This document shows positions 1-11,000 of a stretch of 64,000 nucleotides of DNA, piece after piece. The DNA lies in assembly GCF_023856365.1 (NCBI RefSeq), contig NC_064548.1:10837642-10901641 (forward strand). The letters run 5' to 3'. A model generated the notes under the pieces. The model searched no databases, was not told the origin of the DNA, and worked only from the letters and a program-made list of their open reading frames with translations. Numbering within the stretch: the stretch's first letter is position 1; every line of letters begins with the position of its first letter. Both the position numbers and the translations under genes were made by a program. Origin of the DNA: Brienomyrus brachyistius. Taxonomy: Eukaryota; Chordata; Actinopteri; Osteoglossiformes; Mormyridae.

Positions 1-960
1 CGCAAACGTGTAGCATTTGTACAACTATTGCGTAACTTTTTGGTGCGCAATGGCCACCAAAATGACAAAGTACAGTGTATTACCTGATACAGTGTTTGTT
101 TTTTTGGAAAAAAAAGCACTATTACCAACAAACTATGCTATCACAGCAAATGCAAGGCTGAGACTGAAGCGTTACCCTTTGTTTTCGCGTGCATCGTGAC
201 TCATTTCCCTGCGCGTACAATTTATCTTAGGTCGGCGTTCATGGTTTGAGTTCTGAGATTCAGATCGAGTTCTAGGTCATTTTTTTTTCGAACTGTTTGG
301 TTCGACTTTTAAGAAACTCAAGTTATAAGAGTTCTAGAACTGAGGTAACACTGTATTGAATGAGGTGCTGCTTACTTGCGAATTGCGTTTATTTTTTCAG
401 ATCATTATTCTGTTGTGTTTAGCTAGTTTTACACATCCACCGTCTGGCCGGAAGCTCTGTGGGATCTCCTAACTGGCTTTCATTAGACGTCTGCTTTCAT
501 TTTATTAAGGCTTGTACAGCTTAAATGAAAATTCAACCTATTAATACAGGGAGGGATGTTTGAGATAGGCCTTAGGCCTTAGATCTCAATATAAAGATTC
601 TGCCTTTTCAGTTAGCCCTTGTTAAGAAAGCCGAATCGTCATAAAAGGCTCAAAAAATTAACACAAATTGAAAGTTTAAGAAGTAATTGATTAATTGAAA
701 ATTCTTTACATATATGCAGAAAAACACAATTATAGATATATCTGTAATTCACATACAGTATATACATTAGAGGAAGTGCACGTAGATGAAAGGACAACAC
801 AGAAGCTCCTCATTTAATGACCGCCCAGACTTACGACTGGCTCTCTGACCAGTCAGAATTGTACACTGTACGAGAACTTTGGCCATGGAATCGACAGCGT
901 GGTGTCTCAGTGTTAAGCGTCTCATCTCACGTCACCCTTTCTCAGTCTCAGTCTTGTTCC

Positions 961-1287
961 ATCCATCCATTTTCCAAACCGCTTATCCTACTGGGTAGCA
1001 GGGAGTCCGGAGCCCATCCCGGAAGCAATGGGCATGAGGCAGAGAACAACCCAGGATGGGGGGCCAGCCCATTGCAGGGCACACTCACACACCATTCACT
1101 CACACACGCACTCCTAGGGGCAATGTCTTTAGACTATGGGGGGAAACCGGAGTACCCGGAGGAAACCCCACGACGACATGGGGAGAACATGCAAACTCCA
1201 CACACATGTGACCCAAACGGAGACTCGAACCTGGGACCCAGAGGTGTGAGGCAACAGTGCTAACCACTGTACCACCATGCCGCTCCC
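961..1287 (-). mobile_element. tRNA-derived SINE with target-site duplication
   Basis: Read on the minus strand: a tRNA-like head with A box (TGGTACAGTGGTTAG) and B box (GGTTCGAGTCTCC), a body with GTTTGCATGTTCTCCCCATG, and a GGATGGAT tail. The same family recurs at 62225-62579 in the opposite orientation. The 12-bp direct repeat CAGTCTTGTTCC at 949-960 and 1288-1299 flanks it exactly, the expected target-site duplication of LINE-mediated insertion. Confidence 0.9.
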
Positions 1288-1576
1288 CAGTCTTGTTCCC
1301 GCACTCAGTATTCACTATTGCATTTGCAATCACCAAGACTACATATTTCATTTATTCATTTGTACTTTATTGTGCACCCCATAGTAGAAGATGGTGGCAA
1401 AAAGTAATGCATATTAGAGCTGTTTATTACAGTATACGGTACACTACTGTATAAACATTTATAAATATACTAAAAAGTTTATAAATGGTGCAAAGGTGAC
1501 ATCAAAACAATATCTAAAGATGGTTGACATAAACCCACTACCAGCACAGTATGCTTGAAATATCGGTAAGAGGTGG

Positions 1577-1658
1577 CTCCTCGCTTATCGACCAATTCGC
1601 TTAACAACCTAGTTGTAGGAACGGAACTCGGTTGTTAAGTGAGGAACGTCTGTACTGA
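1577..1658. mobile_element. Short MITE-like fragment with inverted ends
   Basis: The left side CTCCTCGCTTATCGACC and the right side GTTAAGTGAGGAACGTCTGTA are imperfect inverted repeats, and the right end resembles that of the MITE at 13531-13845. It is probably a small non-autonomous DNA element; its limits are uncertain. Confidence 0.4.
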
Positions 1659-2197
1659 TGTCTAAAGTGTGGCATTTGGAGTAGCTTCAAAATGTAACAC
1701 ACCACAGATGCCTGCAGGGGCTCCTTCATTTTGGAATTTATTCTTTGGGTCTGCTTTGGGGCTCTTGTGCCCCAGAGTAAAACCATCTCCTTGGCAGCTC
1801 ACCATGGAGAATTTCATTCAACATTTGCCACTCCAGGCCAATTTCTGAGTGGACTCATGATACAGTAGGGAGTTGTGTTTTGGTTTTATTGCAGTTCCCC
1901 TTCCTTTCCACATACTGCAGTTTGGAGCCCATGCATCGGGTTACTCTTTACCGACCTCACATCTCCAACTGGCTATCTCCGCGGTTCCTCCGCAGCTGAC
2001 GTCTCTTTCAGCACAGGGGCATTGTTGTTACAGGTGTGTCTGTTGAGACATCATCTGCTTTGAGTTATATGGTCCCAACAGGTGCACTGTTAGCTGTTTG
2101 CTGTAAATAAGCAATGCCATTTTGCAGATTATAGTAGCGATGTTGTGACTGTATTTCCTTTTGTTAACTTTATATGAAAGAATATACAGTAATCCAC

Positions 2198-2217
2198 GGG
2201 GGGGGGGGGGGGGGGGG
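2198..2217 (+). repeat. Poly-G tract, 20 G
   Basis: Uninterrupted run of 20 G. It could form a quadruplex on the + strand and is prone to length error in sequencing. Confidence 0.95.
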
Positions 2218-2478
2218 ACTGTATTTTTTTTTAATTGTTTAACCCACAATAAACGAAGTCCTGCAAACAATAAAGAAAACTACAAAGAACGTACATAAGG
2301 TCTAAAAAATACTGTTCATAATATGAGCAGGGAGGCAGGTAATTCTATGCAGAAACCTGATTGTTCATTAAGTGTATACATATAAATAAAATATGTACTT
2401 TATTCATTCCTGTGTGGAAATTCTTTGTTCACAAACTCCATGAAACACACAAATACATATAATGCAACAGCAAGCTTT

Positions 2479-2640
2479 GGGGGGGGGGGGGGGGGTCATA
2501 GCACAGGGTCAACCAGTGACCACCACCCCTTGCTCAAGGGCTCGCTGGTGGCATCAGTCTGTCGTCCCTGGGATTCAAACACGCAACCTTCCAATTGTAG
2601 GCATACTGTTCTAATGCACTGAGCCACTTACCACCACTCA
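2479..2640 (-). repeat. Poly-G tract plus fragment of teleost interspersed repeat
   Basis: A run of 17 G (2479-2495) abuts a repeat containing TTGCTCAAGGGCTCGCTGG and GGGATTCAAACACGCAACC, ending in CTGAGCCACTTACCACC. The latter is an inverted tRNA-like B box, as in tRNA-derived SINEs. The CTTGCTCAAGGGC core also appears in the copies near 5160 and 18870. Confidence 0.55.
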
Positions 2641-5044
2641 CCAGCACTCTGATTGTGCCCTCACCTTGTATGCTATGCTGCCTGGGATCAGGATATGCTC
2701 CAGGGATCTTCATGGCCCCAGGATAAGTGCTTGGAAGATGGATGTGAATAATGGCGCCATTTATTAGCCGATTATGAAATTGTACATGTTCCCAAATACA
2801 GTGCTGTAATGCTTGCATTCATTATTCTTGCATTTTCTGAATTTCCACCAAGCTCACCCACCCTAGTGCTGACTGTCAGGATAGTGGGTGGTGGGTCTGT
2901 CCACAACAGGATTCTTGTGGAAAGCATTCCAGTTCTCAGAGGATGTTGCTTTCGGGAAAGCACACTCAGTTCTCTTTGGTGTAAAGTCATTAAAGTCATT
3001 TGTTGGACTGGAACCTATTCCAAGGCTTCCCACGTGTTTATTGCTCAGTTTTCTAGAATGGACTGTAAAGCCTAAACCTAACTGAATAAAGGATCCAGCC
3101 ATAGTGTAGAGAGGGTCCATGGATTATGGTATTATTTACAGTTAAATCAGTTCTGTTTTGTGATGTAATGTAATGTCAATGTAAATGAAAAAAAAAAAAT
3201 AGAAAAAATAAAATAATTTGTATGTGTTGAATGCAAGCAACTTTTTTCCATCTCAGATAGGAAAATGACAGTTGTGGTCTTCTCTATCGAAAATAAAGAT
3301 GCGCTGTACTCAACAGTATTTAATCTCAAGCAAGACCCGGGCAAGACTATGCAGCATTTTCAAATAGGCTTTGTGTTTGTTCCTGGGACTTGAAAGATGG
3401 AAAATTTCTATCAACAACCAGCTGGCAATGTAAGTGAGCCATTAAAAAAAGACATGCTAAAATCATACGGCTGTGGTGTTCCACAGTGGTAAAAAGCACA
3501 CTGACATGTACAGAGCCGTTTGTATTTTTTGAGTGACGTGCCCTGGTTTTTATCTTGTCATCAGTGTAATGACAATGATGCAAACTCATAAATATACCCT
3601 TCACATATCAAACTTTACAATGTATTAACATGGCTGTTGATTTAAAAATACAAAACAACTGTGTTTGGCTAATGTTCATTTCAACAGAACTTGAAACTAT
3701 GCTTAACCATAATTGCACAGGGGCTACAGTCAGTGCATACAAACGTAATGTTGTAATTGGTAAATTCCAAAGCTTCAAAAGACTTGGATTCCCCTCCTCT
3801 GCACCGCTATTATAATAATCCCAGAGATCAGTATATGAAGATGGCCAGCATCCTTCTCTGCTTGTCCATGCAACAACTGCTCTCTCGTACATGTTGTAAC
3901 ATAAACAGCACTCCTGCCTCTTTTCATTGTTCATGCTTCTTTAAATGTAAGGTTCTAGCGAAAGGAAACTTTTGGATTTCTCTAAAGGCATCTACAAATC
4001 CAGATGTATAGATATCTAGGATGTTTTGAGTTGTTACATATTTCTTGATGAAACTAAGAGGAACTGCCCAAGCTGCTAGAACTAAATACCTAAAGAAGCA
4101 ATACGAATAATACTTATGTCTCTGATAACCTGAAAGAATAAACTCATGTTTGACCTCATTTGACCTCAGATGTTTCACTAATGGGTAATGGAATTAAAGC
4201 ATATTACTGTGACTTGAAACAAAATGAGGTGATTTCTTAATTGTTTAATGGTGTCACACCTTCACGTAAATGAGGCAGTGTCCTGTGGGAGACCCTGAGA
4301 GATCACTAGGCACATTATGAGCAGTGCCTAGGGCAGCTATGCGGGCAGCAACAAAGCTGTAATGTTTGCTGTTTCCGTTTTATCACATTGCAAATGAATA
4401 CTTTCATAGTTTTACAGTTAGCTAGCATGAATAGATATGTTTTCTTTTTAGTGTTGAGTCTTTCCCTTTACAAAACATTTAATTTAACCTGATACAGTCT
4501 AGGGTTATGTAAATATAAGTATAAAAGATTACATAAAATTCCCGGAGTCTCTCTGATAACACTTGGTAAAGATACTGTCAGAAAGCTAAAACATTATGTG
4601 AGATTTACACAACACCGCGATACTCCGCATATCTCCCCATAACAACATAAAAGAAACACGTCCAGTCATTCAGTGATGCATTGAATTTTCTTTTTTTTTT
4701 TTTGAGTCGCATTCATGAGAAACACCAAATGATTTCCACCCTCTGCACGACCTGGAACAGTATGTGCATTTCAGCCTTCACGAGACCGTGGCTGCTGCAG
4801 CCTCTACTGTGACACAGCTGTTAATAAAAGGCTTCCAGCGGATGTGTAAGATCACAGGGCTGCCCCGTGGTCTGAGGTTCTGTGAGTTTTTCTCAGATCC
4901 TGCCAGTGGAAGTTTGCTGCAAGTTATTTAATTGTGGCGGGTTAAACTATTTTGTTTTGTCTGGCACCATTTTTCTGGCTCTTATTCGATATGAAGACTT
5001 TATATGTCGTCATTATACTTTTCCACTCATTCAGAGAAATATGA

Positions 5045-5200
5045 AACATTTTTTAAAACTTATTCATTTAGCAGACACTTTTATCCAAAGCATCGTACAA
5101 TTCAGTAAGCTGGGCCAGCGAGTCCCTGAAGTAATTGGAGATTTAGGTCCTTTCTCAAGGGCCTGTCAGTGACATCATTCTGCTGACCTAGAGATCTGAT
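5045..5200. repeat. Teleost interspersed repeat fragment
   Basis: It begins TTCATTTAGCAGACACTTTT, ATCCAAAGC, a string seen very widely in teleost genomes, and continues with CCTTTCTCAAGGGCCTGTCAG. A diverged sister copy is at 18778-18945. Superfamily not assigned. Confidence 0.6.
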
Positions 5201-7729
5201 CAAGCAACACACCACCCTGAAACACAACTCTGTTGCATCTGCTATCTATTAGAAGGAGTGTGGGCAGAATATTATCCAGTCGGCTCTCTTTAACGTTGGA
5301 ATGAAGAGCTGGAAGCAGAGCTGATGGATCCTATGAGTGCATGTTTTTGGTCAATTTACACCTGGCATAAGGCCATCATTTAAGAATATCTCTAAAGTGG
5401 GTTTGTGGGAAACAGACTGTTTGTATTTTAAATTGGACAACTTGCTTTTTCACGTTTGACTGCATGAGCGTGGAATTCGCCATGGTTTTTGTTCATGATC
5501 TATGAGAATAGATTCTAGAAGATCTGCTGTAAGCAGCTGCTCACACTAGAGGGACGTAGGAATGGGTTAAAGGGTTTCACACGCACTTGTAACATTGGAT
5601 GAGATGACGAACAGTACGATAGTGTGGATTACACCTTTTGTGGACCAGAAAGGAAATACTGGATGCTGACTGGCAGTATGCATACCTCAAAAAAGACTTG
5701 CTTTCAAGACAAATGAATAAAATAAGTGATTGTGGGTTTGTTGAGCTGGCATATTTGCACCATGCTTTTGTCTTAGGACTCAAGTGAAGGCTGTCTTTTA
5801 AAGCTGGTAACAAGGCCTGGCACACTCCAGTACAACATAAAGCACACGTACATCTGCTCACAGGCCATCAGCAAGCACCAGTTCTCCTGAACTGTGTATG
5901 TTTGGGTTGTTGGGCAAACATACATTAGGAATATTCATAATTGGATGCACACACTTACTCATTCACAAATTCCAACCAGCCATATATGTGTGAGAGAATC
6001 ATGTTATAAGCTCAGCGATTATGCCACACTGACTGATACACCCTGCATTGGATGCCAGTCCATCACAGGATACATATACTGTGCATCCATACAGTAGCAG
6101 CACTTTCAACTCACCAAAACATCTCTGTGTGCCTGTCTCTATTTTTCTAGTAATGTGGAACATCTAACAGAAAATGCATGTATGATGTGAGGAACGGTTC
6201 TGTCCATTTACCAACAATATCAGATCAGGCAGGCTTCAAATGAATGAATGAATTGGCAAATTAATATTTAATTTGGCAAACTCATAATGAGTCAGATATG
6301 TGTACTGAAATTGTCTTAAAAGAATGTTTAGAATCTGGCTTCAAATATTTAATTACAAGCAACATTCATTTTTCAAATACAATTCATTGACCTTCAATAA
6401 ACATTTACTTGTTCCCATGAATATAACCTAAAACTCATTCAGGGGAAATAAGATGCACTGTAAACCTTTTCTTAGCCTTGGTGATGCATTTGGCTTCACA
6501 TTGGAATGCACTTTGGGTAGGAATATAGACTTGTCTATAGACGTGTCTAAACAGGAGCTCTATCGTCTGTGGATACTGAGGGCTGAGAGGAATTTGCTCT
6601 GCTTCAGTTCAAGCACCTGAGCATTCACATGTTCCTACCCAGTCCTGCATCTGCATTTTTAGTAGGAATTAAGCTATTTCACTTGCTTTTATTTTAAATT
6701 TAGGTTTTAAGAAGATTAAAGTTAAAAATATAATAAAACCTGGGCAAGGTTATAATACTACTAGGTAAAATCGTTTTGCAAGCTGTTTTACGTCTCATAG
6801 CTAGTTATCATTTAAACTAAATTTCTTTCTTCTAATTTTAGCTAGTTAAGTATATCTTGATACTTATTAGTATATGTACACAATGGAAAGCAGGTGGCTT
6901 GGTGCTCAATACCAACATCTCCATAGTTGGAAATCTAAAGCACACCTCTGCTCCATGTGTATGGACATCAGTTTTGCTCCCATCGCAGTGCTGGTTTCTT
7001 CCAGCTACTCCAGTTTCCAGTCAGCATCTGTAAATCTCCCACAGTGTGTGTGGGCTCCTTGCAGGGTAGCATCCAGTCCAGGGTGCACACTGCCGTGTGC
7101 CCTACGCAGCCCTCTGTCAGGCCTCTGTGACCCTGCGTTTGGCAAAGGAATGCGTTTCACAGTGTAATAAATCTTTTAAATATAGGCATAATATTTATTC
7201 ACTGAACCTGCCCATTTAGGTTAATAATTATTATTCAGGGCTGTGTCAGAAAGACCTATTCAAAATGAGCCAACTATAGTCAGTAAACACTGAGAAAGTA
7301 GGCAAAGAGGAATTCACTCTGATGTGCCATTTGTGGTGTTTGTTTCAGAATAAAGTGCATAAATAACCCAGCAGTTCATTATTTGAACTGTCTTTCAGTT
7401 TATTTTAGCTTCTATAACCTGGTTTAATGCACATATTCAGAGCTGAAACACGGAGGGATGGACAATACCGCTCTTTAAATAAGTTAAAATGTGATATGCT
7501 TTTTCTGTGTAGTATTTGTTCAGCAATGACGAAAAGATGCAGACATTTTATCTATCCATTTACAAGTAACCATTAACCCAAGCTTGTAATACGACAAAGA
7601 AATGTTCAATTTCAGTTTCTTTGTTTTACATTTTATTTATCCTTTAAAACGTTAAGGTTTTCTTTGGGAACATTGTTCACAGACGAACATTGGCGTGCAG
7701 CATTTGTCATGTTCGTAACTAATACAACC

Positions 7730-8055
7730 CGAATAAATAAACGGTGTGAGAAAGCGACCGCAAACAGTTAATGATCGAACGGCGACGCTCGTCCCGCTGG
7801 CTGCCGCTCTTTACCCTGTCAGTCTGAGATCGCGATCCCTCCCTATGGAGACGCATTAGGACCCTGAAGGTTTGCTTTTCTGCGACCTTGCCCGGCACTT
7901 TTCCTCTCTCTAGTTAGGAGTCGGGCTGCCCAGGCTCATCAGCTGGTCTCAGGGCTTTGACTCGCAGCAAAAGTGGGAAACGGACGGGGCCCCTTTAGTT
8001 CATCTCTACCGATATATCTCATGTAGTCTTGTAAGTGATCAAAAAGGAATCTGAG
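7730..8055 (+). promoter_or_regulatory. Probable promoter 1 and 5' UTR of the short col18a1 isoform
   Basis: This stretch is visibly richer in CG dinucleotides and GC than its AT-rich surroundings and directly precedes the short-isoform ATG at 8056. A loose TATA-like AATAAATAAA lies near 7731. Two very short upstream ORFs are present if transcription starts early enough: ATG to TAG at 7845-7859, and the start-stop ATGTAG at 8021-8026. A good donor-like GTAAGT at 8031 could remove the last 5' UTR bases. In mammals the short form of COL18A1 is driven by a distinct upstream promoter; the placement here is inferred from position and from the two exons that follow. No transcription start can be read from the sequence. 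Confidence 0.5.
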
Positions 8056-8066
8056 ATGCACAAAAG
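8056..8066 (+). CDS. col18a1: col18a1 short-isoform exon 1 (coding part)
   Basis: ATG CAC AAA AG is followed by the donor GTAAAT. Only 11 coding bases are present, ending in phase 2, which completes an Arg codon with the first G of the next exon 87 bp downstream. The start was chosen because the spliced product is a textbook signal peptide and ends in the phase needed by the shared exon at 50860. Such a tiny exon cannot be detected by ORF length; its support is the reading-frame logic plus two canonical splice sites. Confidence 0.75.
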
Positions 8067-11000
8067 GTAAATATGCATCTACCTCTGCTCAGCCAGACAA
8101 TGGAAGTTCTTCTTAGAGAAGCATTTAGATATTTATGTATACTTTACTTACAGGTGTTACTTGTTGTTGGAGCCCTTAATATGCCTCATCATTTTTATCG
8201 TCATCCCAGGAAAATCGCAACGGATGGGTAAGTGGGTTTATTTTTATTTTTTTTTGAGATTCATTTAACCGAATCAGTCGGCTTGTTAAAATGTTGTACA
8301 GGGTTGATTAGTTTAGTGCATAGGATGATAATCTTATCTGTTAGGAAAAATGACACCTCCATGCATCCGGATAACATTTAACAATTCAGTGTAATAGATC
8401 TTGAAGCACTTTTATATGCAATGGTCTTTGAATGAGATACTGCCGCAAATAACGCGCGACTTTGAAGACTGCGTAGCGTTGCTGAAAGCAACTACAAAAC
8501 TCCACATAACCGAAGTGATTAGATCATTTTCACTTAGTCTATAATAATGATTTCATTATTTATGGCATTTTTGGAACAAAGAAAAAACTGTTTGTTAATA
8601 TATCTTAAGGCAAAAAGACATTTTTTACTAATTTAGTTGTAGCTGTAATATTTTCAAAATAAAATGTCACCGTATAAGCAAATTGCTTTTTTTACGTTTA
8701 CACTGTAGTGCAAAGTAGTTTTCTGGTACTTCGGTGACGTTTTTCGTCCATCTCTAATTATTAAAAAAAAGTACATGTTAGACCGTAATGCCCACGTCTA
8801 GTGGATACTACATGATATTTGACCAAGAAGATTGTGTTTCTTGTTAAATACAGAACATTATTTTTGAGGGGTAACAGGCCACTTTGTTATAAGTACACAT
8901 GCAGTAGAGAACCGTCAGGTTGTGGAAATTATAGATATTGCGTGTAGTAGGATATTAAAACTGGAAGATGCGCTTATGCTAAATTCAAATATGTTAATAT
9001 GAGTTAATGGTATTAACTGTGATTAAAGTGATGTGTGCTACTGGTGCCAGTTTTGGGCGATTCTTTAAAATGCATTGTTTAGCGATAATATGGGCCTGGG
9101 TTATTTCTTTGAGCACCTGACCAGCGGGAAGGCGCACAAGTCAAAGACATTTGGCTGTGACAGAGCTGTGGCTCTGCACACTGTTCACAGTCGGGCTTTC
9201 TTACTTTCTAAGTAGGAGGATTAGGGCAGATTAAATTTTCTATAGAGTGTTTTCAGTTTGGTGATTGAGACAAAGACAGCACTCTGGCAAGAGAATGGAT
9301 GAAATCCAGGGATGTTTAATTCTTGTTGGTTTCTGCTGTCTGTCTGTCTGTCTGTCTGCCTGCATTGTTTTAGACGTCCGATGTAGACCCAGATGTAGTC
9401 ACACATACTGTAGTTCGCTTTTTGGATGTTGCAGGTCAACCAGAAATTCTGAGAATATTGAATAAAAAGGCTTAACTATATATATTTTTTCTGTTTGTCT
9501 GATGTGTATAAGTAATGAATGTGAAATGTGCAAATACATTGACTACCTAATATTATTTGGTACCTAGATATTTAATTACAAATACTGCAATGTCTCATTG
9601 TCCAGTTTGATAAATATTCGGTGGGTTAGTTATTCAGCTGTCAGATGGAAGGCAAGCGAGAAACTGAGAAGACCTCCATAAATATTTGATTGATGGAGAT
9701 CAGTGTGGCAGCTTTGATATTAGCCAGACAAAGACTGGTCCTCACCACCACTTAAGAGCAAGACCTATTGCAGATTTGGCAGTGCTTAGATCTTGATGAG
9801 CGTTTATTAAAAATCATTTATTGCATAATACCTTGATTTATGAGTTGCCCATGTTGATTTTTGCAGTGTATATAAACAATGCATATTTTAATAATAATAA
9901 TAACTGATACTTTGCCATAGCAATAGGATTAAGGGCAGAGGAATGGTATACCTGTATACTTTACAATCACACATTGATTATATTTTCCTGACATAATTAA
10001 AGTGTATCAAGTTATAAAGCATTTCCACAGATCTATATGTATGTCCACATTTCTGCTTAATAAGACTTAGAACTTTTGTGGAGACAGGAGTAATTGTTTC
10101 ATGTAAAACACTTAAAGTACTTAAATCTTTATATTCAAACTTGACTGCAATGTTTGAGGACAGATATTAAGTGCTCTAAATGGATACTTAGATGTTGCGT
10201 TAAATATGAAAAATAAAGCGTTTCATTCAAGTCATGGTAGATAGCAGTTCGCAACCAAGGGAAGGCAGGTGTTTGTGAACAGGGAAAGTTCATAGACTGT
10301 GATATGCTTTTGAAATGCTCAATGAATAAGGATGTCAATTGCTGGTTGATTGATGGAAAATGGTAGCTGTTGTAATAAACTGAAAGGAAATATTGGATAA
10401 TAACAGCAGAACCTCATTATCAAAGTTAATATACCAGGTCCATCTTCAAAATAGGTTGGTTTTGAATAATTCTTCTGAGCTGCATCATTTTTCACTTTTA
10501 GATTTATAATCACATTACCAAGTGATTGAAAAACTATAGGTTATGACCTTGGATTGTTTTCCACTAGTTCTAAAAAACAGTCACATTTCTCATTAGTAGC
10601 CCTTTTTCTTGTATTGTAAATTGTATGAACTATACTTTTACAGAAATGGGAAAAAAATAAATGCATGTCCTAGGGTCTAAGAAAGCGACTTGCTCTAACT
10701 CGACCTTGTCAGAGTGGAGCTGTATAAATGATTTTAAATGCTCTGACTTGTTTTGGGAGGCCATGAATACCAAATCATAAACCACAAATTACGAGCCATT
10801 ATAATTTGATAAACTTCCATCAACCCATTTTCCAAAACCACTTGTTCTATTCAGGGTCGCGGGGGGGGGGGGGGGGGGGGGGTTCAGAGCCTATTTAACA
10901 TTTCTAATGCTTTTTTTTTGCTACTTCATAGCAGAGTCAGTGTTTCTCAATGCTTATGAAATTCTGGTGCGGGAGCAGTGAACGATCACCTTCGCAAGTA

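Larger units (their letters stand above)
1..7729. other. 5' flanking region without a recognisable gene
   Basis: Mostly AT-rich sequence. No ORF with recognisable domain content or a coherent exon series on either strand. It contains a SINE at 961-1287, a MITE-like fragment at 1577-1658, poly-G tracts at 2198-2217 and 2479-2495, and interspersed-repeat fragments at 2496-2640 and 5045-5200. Distant col18a1 regulatory elements could lie here but cannot be recognised by eye. Confidence 0.6.
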
